A DNA stretch of 8,092 nucleotides from Cyanobium sp. M55B138 (lineage in GTDB: Bacteria > Cyanobacteriota > Cyanobacteriia > PCC-6307 > Cyanobiaceae), in NCBI GenBank assembly GCA_018400215.1, contig JAGYNF010000067.1:1-8092 (forward strand). The letters are read 5' to 3'. Shown here piece by piece: positions 6,548 to 8,092 of the stretch. A program made the translations under genes and the position numbers. The first letter of the stretch is position 1; each line of letters opens with the position of its first letter. The notes under the pieces were generated by a model. The model was given only the letters and a program-made list of their open reading frames with translations. It had not been told where the DNA came from and ran no database searches.

Positions 6548-7276
6548 ATGGGACACAAGATCCATCCAACCGGACTGCGCCTGGGGATCACCCAGGAGCA
6601 CCGATCCCGTTGGTACGCCCCCAGCAAGACCTATCCAACCCTCCTCCAGGAGGACGATCGGATCCGCAAATTCATCCACAAGAAATACGGCGCCGCCGGC
6701 ATTTCCGATGTGCTGATTGCCCGCAAGGCCGACCAGCTTGAAGTGGAGCTCAAGACCGCCCGTCCCGGCGTGCTCGTGGGCCGCCAGGGCAGCGGCATTG
6801 AGGAGCTGCGCGCCGGCATCCAGAAGACCGTCGGTGACACCAGCCGCCAGGTGCGGATCAACGTGGTTGAAGTGGAGCGGGTTGATGCGGACGCCTTTCT
6901 GTTGGCCGAATACATCGCCCAGCAACTGGAAAAGCGCGTGGCCTTCCGCCGCGTGATCCGCATGGCCGTGCAACGGGCCCAGCGGGCTGGCGTGCTCGGC
7001 CTCAAGATCCAGGTGAGCGGCCGCCTCAACGGCGCCGAGATCGCCCGTACCGAGTGGACCCGTGAAGGCCGTGTGCCCCTGCACACCCTGCGGGCTGATA
7101 TCGACTACGCCACCAAGTTGGCCAGCACCACCTATGGGGTCCTGGGCATCAAGGTGTGGGTGTTCAAAGGTGAGGTTCTGCCTGGGCAGAAGGAGCAAGT
7201 ACCCGTGGGTGCTGCGCCGCGCCGCCGCACCAGCCGGCAGCCCCAACAGTTTGAAGACCGCTCCAACCAAGAGTGA
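6548..7276 (+). CDS. rpsC: 30S ribosomal protein S3
   Basis: A 242-residue S3, which with S4 and S5 forms the mRNA entry channel and contributes to helicase activity in the ribosome. The start [15 protein letters not shown] is the family signature. A type II KH domain carries its GxxG loop as GRQG (78-81). The S3 C-terminal domain is seen from about 150 ([15 protein letters not shown], then [19 protein letters not shown], then [13 protein letters not shown]). The last 30 residues are a basic, glutamine-rich tail of the type that varies between species. A GAGGA (6534-6538) 9 nt upstream supports ATG 6548. The gap after rplV is 19 nt. Confidence 0.97.
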   Translation: MGHKIHPTGLRLGITQEHRSRWYAPSKTYPTLLQEDDRIRKFIHKKYGAAGISDVLIARKADQLEVELKTARPGVLVGRQGSGIEELRAGIQKTVGDTSRQVRINVVEVERVDADAFLLAEYIAQQLEKRVAFRRVIRMAVQRAQRAGVLGLKIQVSGRLNGAEIARTEWTREGRVPLHTLRADIDYATKLASTTYGVLGIKVWVFKGEVLPGQKEQVPVGAAPRRRTSRQPQQFEDRSNQE

Positions 7277-7292
7277 TCAGGAGGCCTGAACC

Positions 7293-7754
7293 ATGCTGAG
7301 TCCAAAACGCGTCAAATTCCGCAAGCAACAGCGGGGCCGCATGCGCGGCGTCGCCACCAGGGGCGCCACCATTGCCTTCGGTGAGTTTGCCCTGCAGGCC
7401 CAGGAATGTGGCTGGATCACCTCACGCCAGATTGAGGCCAGCCGCCGGGCCATGACCCGCTATGTGAAGCGGGGCGGCAAGATCTGGATCCGGATCTTCC
7501 CCGACAAGCCCGTCACCATGCGCCCCGCCGAAACCCGGATGGGTTCCGGCAAGGGCAACCCGGAGTTCTGGGTGGCGGTGATCAAACCCGGTCGCATCCT
7601 GTTCGAGATGGGGGGTCCTGAAATCACTCCCGAAATCGCCAAGGAAGCCATGCGGCTGGCCCAGTACAAGCTGCCCGTGAAAACCAAATTCCTGAGCCTG
7701 GCGGATCAGGAAGCTGCCCAGGCCGCCGTGGCGGCCACACCCGTGGAGTCCTGA
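7293..7754 (+). CDS. rplP: 50S ribosomal protein L16
   Basis: A 153-residue L16, a late-assembling protein that helps place the A-site tRNA acceptor arm. The N-terminus [19 protein letters not shown] is the strict family start, and the [20 protein letters not shown] segment (82-101) is also diagnostic. Arg82 matches the arginine that is hydroxylated in E. coli (position 81). The usual core ends near residue 138 (KLPVKTKFL), after which an Ala/Gln/Glu tail of about 15 residues follows; similar tails occur in related picocyanobacteria as far as I recall. AGGAGG (7279-7284) lies 8 nt before the ATG, in the 16-nt gap after rpsC. Confidence 0.97.
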   Translation: MLSPKRVKFRKQQRGRMRGVATRGATIAFGEFALQAQECGWITSRQIEASRRAMTRYVKRGGKIWIRIFPDKPVTMRPAETRMGSGKGNPEFWVAVIKPGRILFEMGGPEITPEIAKEAMRLAQYKLPVKTKFLSLADQEAAQAAVAATPVES

Positions 7755-7756
7755 CC

Positions 7757-7981
7757 ATGGCCCGTCCCTCAATGGCCGACGTGCTCAAGCTCGCCGACGG
7801 CGAGATCACCACCCAGATCAATGCCACCCGGCGTGAACTGTTTGAGCTCCGCTTCCAGCAGGCCACCCGCCGCCTGGAGAACTCTCACCGCTTCAAGGAG
7901 GCCCGCATCAAGCTGGCCCACCTGCTCACGGTGCAGAACGAGCGGCAGCGCTCCGGCAGCAACGCTGCCACCTCCGCCTAA
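7757..7981 (+). CDS. rpmC: 50S ribosomal protein L29
   Basis: A 74-residue L29, a small two-helix protein next to L23 at the tunnel exit. The core [20 protein letters not shown] (17-36), then [20 protein letters not shown], is typical. A short Ser/Asn/Ala tail follows. The ATG at 7757, two nt after the rplP stop, gives an MARP start as in related picocyanobacteria. A second in-frame ATG at 7772 is possible but has no better ribosome binding site. A GGAG (7745-7748) inside the rplP end serves the first ATG. Confidence 0.96.
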   Translation: MARPSMADVLKLADGEITTQINATRRELFELRFQQATRRLENSHRFKEARIKLAHLLTVQNERQRSGSNAATSA

Positions 7982-8011
7982 GCCAGCCTCCTGATTCCCC
8001 CCGCAATTCCC

Positions 8012-8092
8012 ATGGCTACCAAGGAACGGGTCGGCACCGTCGTCAGCGACAAGATGGACAAAACAGTGGTGGTGGCGGTGGAAAACCGCTTC
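8012..8092 (+). CDS. rpsQ: 30S ribosomal protein S17 (N-terminal 27 residues, cut by window edge)
   Basis: The frame from ATG 8012 is open to the window edge and encodes [15 protein letters not shown] then [12 protein letters not shown]. This is the typical start of S17, a primary 16S rRNA binder with an OB fold. Its place directly after rpmC is the standard order. The 30-nt gap after rpmC has no Shine-Dalgarno sequence and instead contains pyrimidine-rich CCTCCT. The remainder of the gene lies beyond the window. Confidence 0.95.
   Translation, partial: MATKERVGTVVSDKMDKTVVVAVENRF

Noticed and set aside
7757..7774. Alternative rpmC start at ATG 7772
   Set aside because: The first ATG gives the usual MARP N-terminus and has a GGAG at proper spacing; the second has none.
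1..8092. Mobile element, CRISPR array, toxin-antitoxin or phage-defence system
   Set aside because: No transposase, terminal inverted repeats, spaced direct repeats or defence-family motifs are visible. Every long coding region is explained by core genes plus one kinase.

Overview
The window looks like a high-GC picocyanobacterium of the Synechococcus/Cyanobium type. The evidence is the cyanobacteria-specific proteins NdhN and LdpA, plus a ribosomal-protein operon that starts with rplC and has no rpsJ next to it. As I recall, rpsJ sits in the str cluster in cyanobacteria. The genus is an inference from protein style and GC content, since no 16S or other marker is present.

Left part (1-2947), minus strand: three genes read right to left, ndhN, then a large soluble PAS-domain histidine kinase, then the start of ldpA, which runs off the left edge. 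Each junction is a 4-nt start/stop overlap (GTGA and ATGA), so this looks like one translationally coupled unit. NdhN is a subunit of the photosynthetic NDH-1 complex. LdpA is an iron-sulfur, redox-linked input factor of the circadian clock. The kinase between them has four PAS domains that appear to be a duplicated two-domain module, followed by a FixL/HPK4-like catalytic core. No response regulator is visible.

Middle (2948-3388): a 441-bp divergent intergenic region with no convincing gene. It holds candidate promoter elements near 3021-3046, a likely leader of about 330 nt in front of rplC, and several inverted repeats. The strongest repeat is a perfect 9-bp stem with a 4-nt loop at 3106-3127.

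Right part (3389-8092), plus strand: the S10/spc-type ribosomal protein operon rplC-rplD-rplW-rplB-rpsS-rplV-rpsC-rplP-rpmC-rpsQ, with rpsQ cut by the right edge. Spacing is tight and the order is standard. Some starts have strong Shine-Dalgarno sequences (rplD, rplW, rplV, rplP), while rplC, rpsS and rpsQ have none. A 9-codon mini-ORF overlaps the rplB stop and ends just before the SD-less rpsS start.

The ribosomal operon is ordinary. The parts worth a second look are the kinase inserted between ndhN and ldpA, its duplicated sensor module, and the structured leader of rplC. I see no mobile element, CRISPR array, tRNA, rRNA or clear intrinsic terminator.
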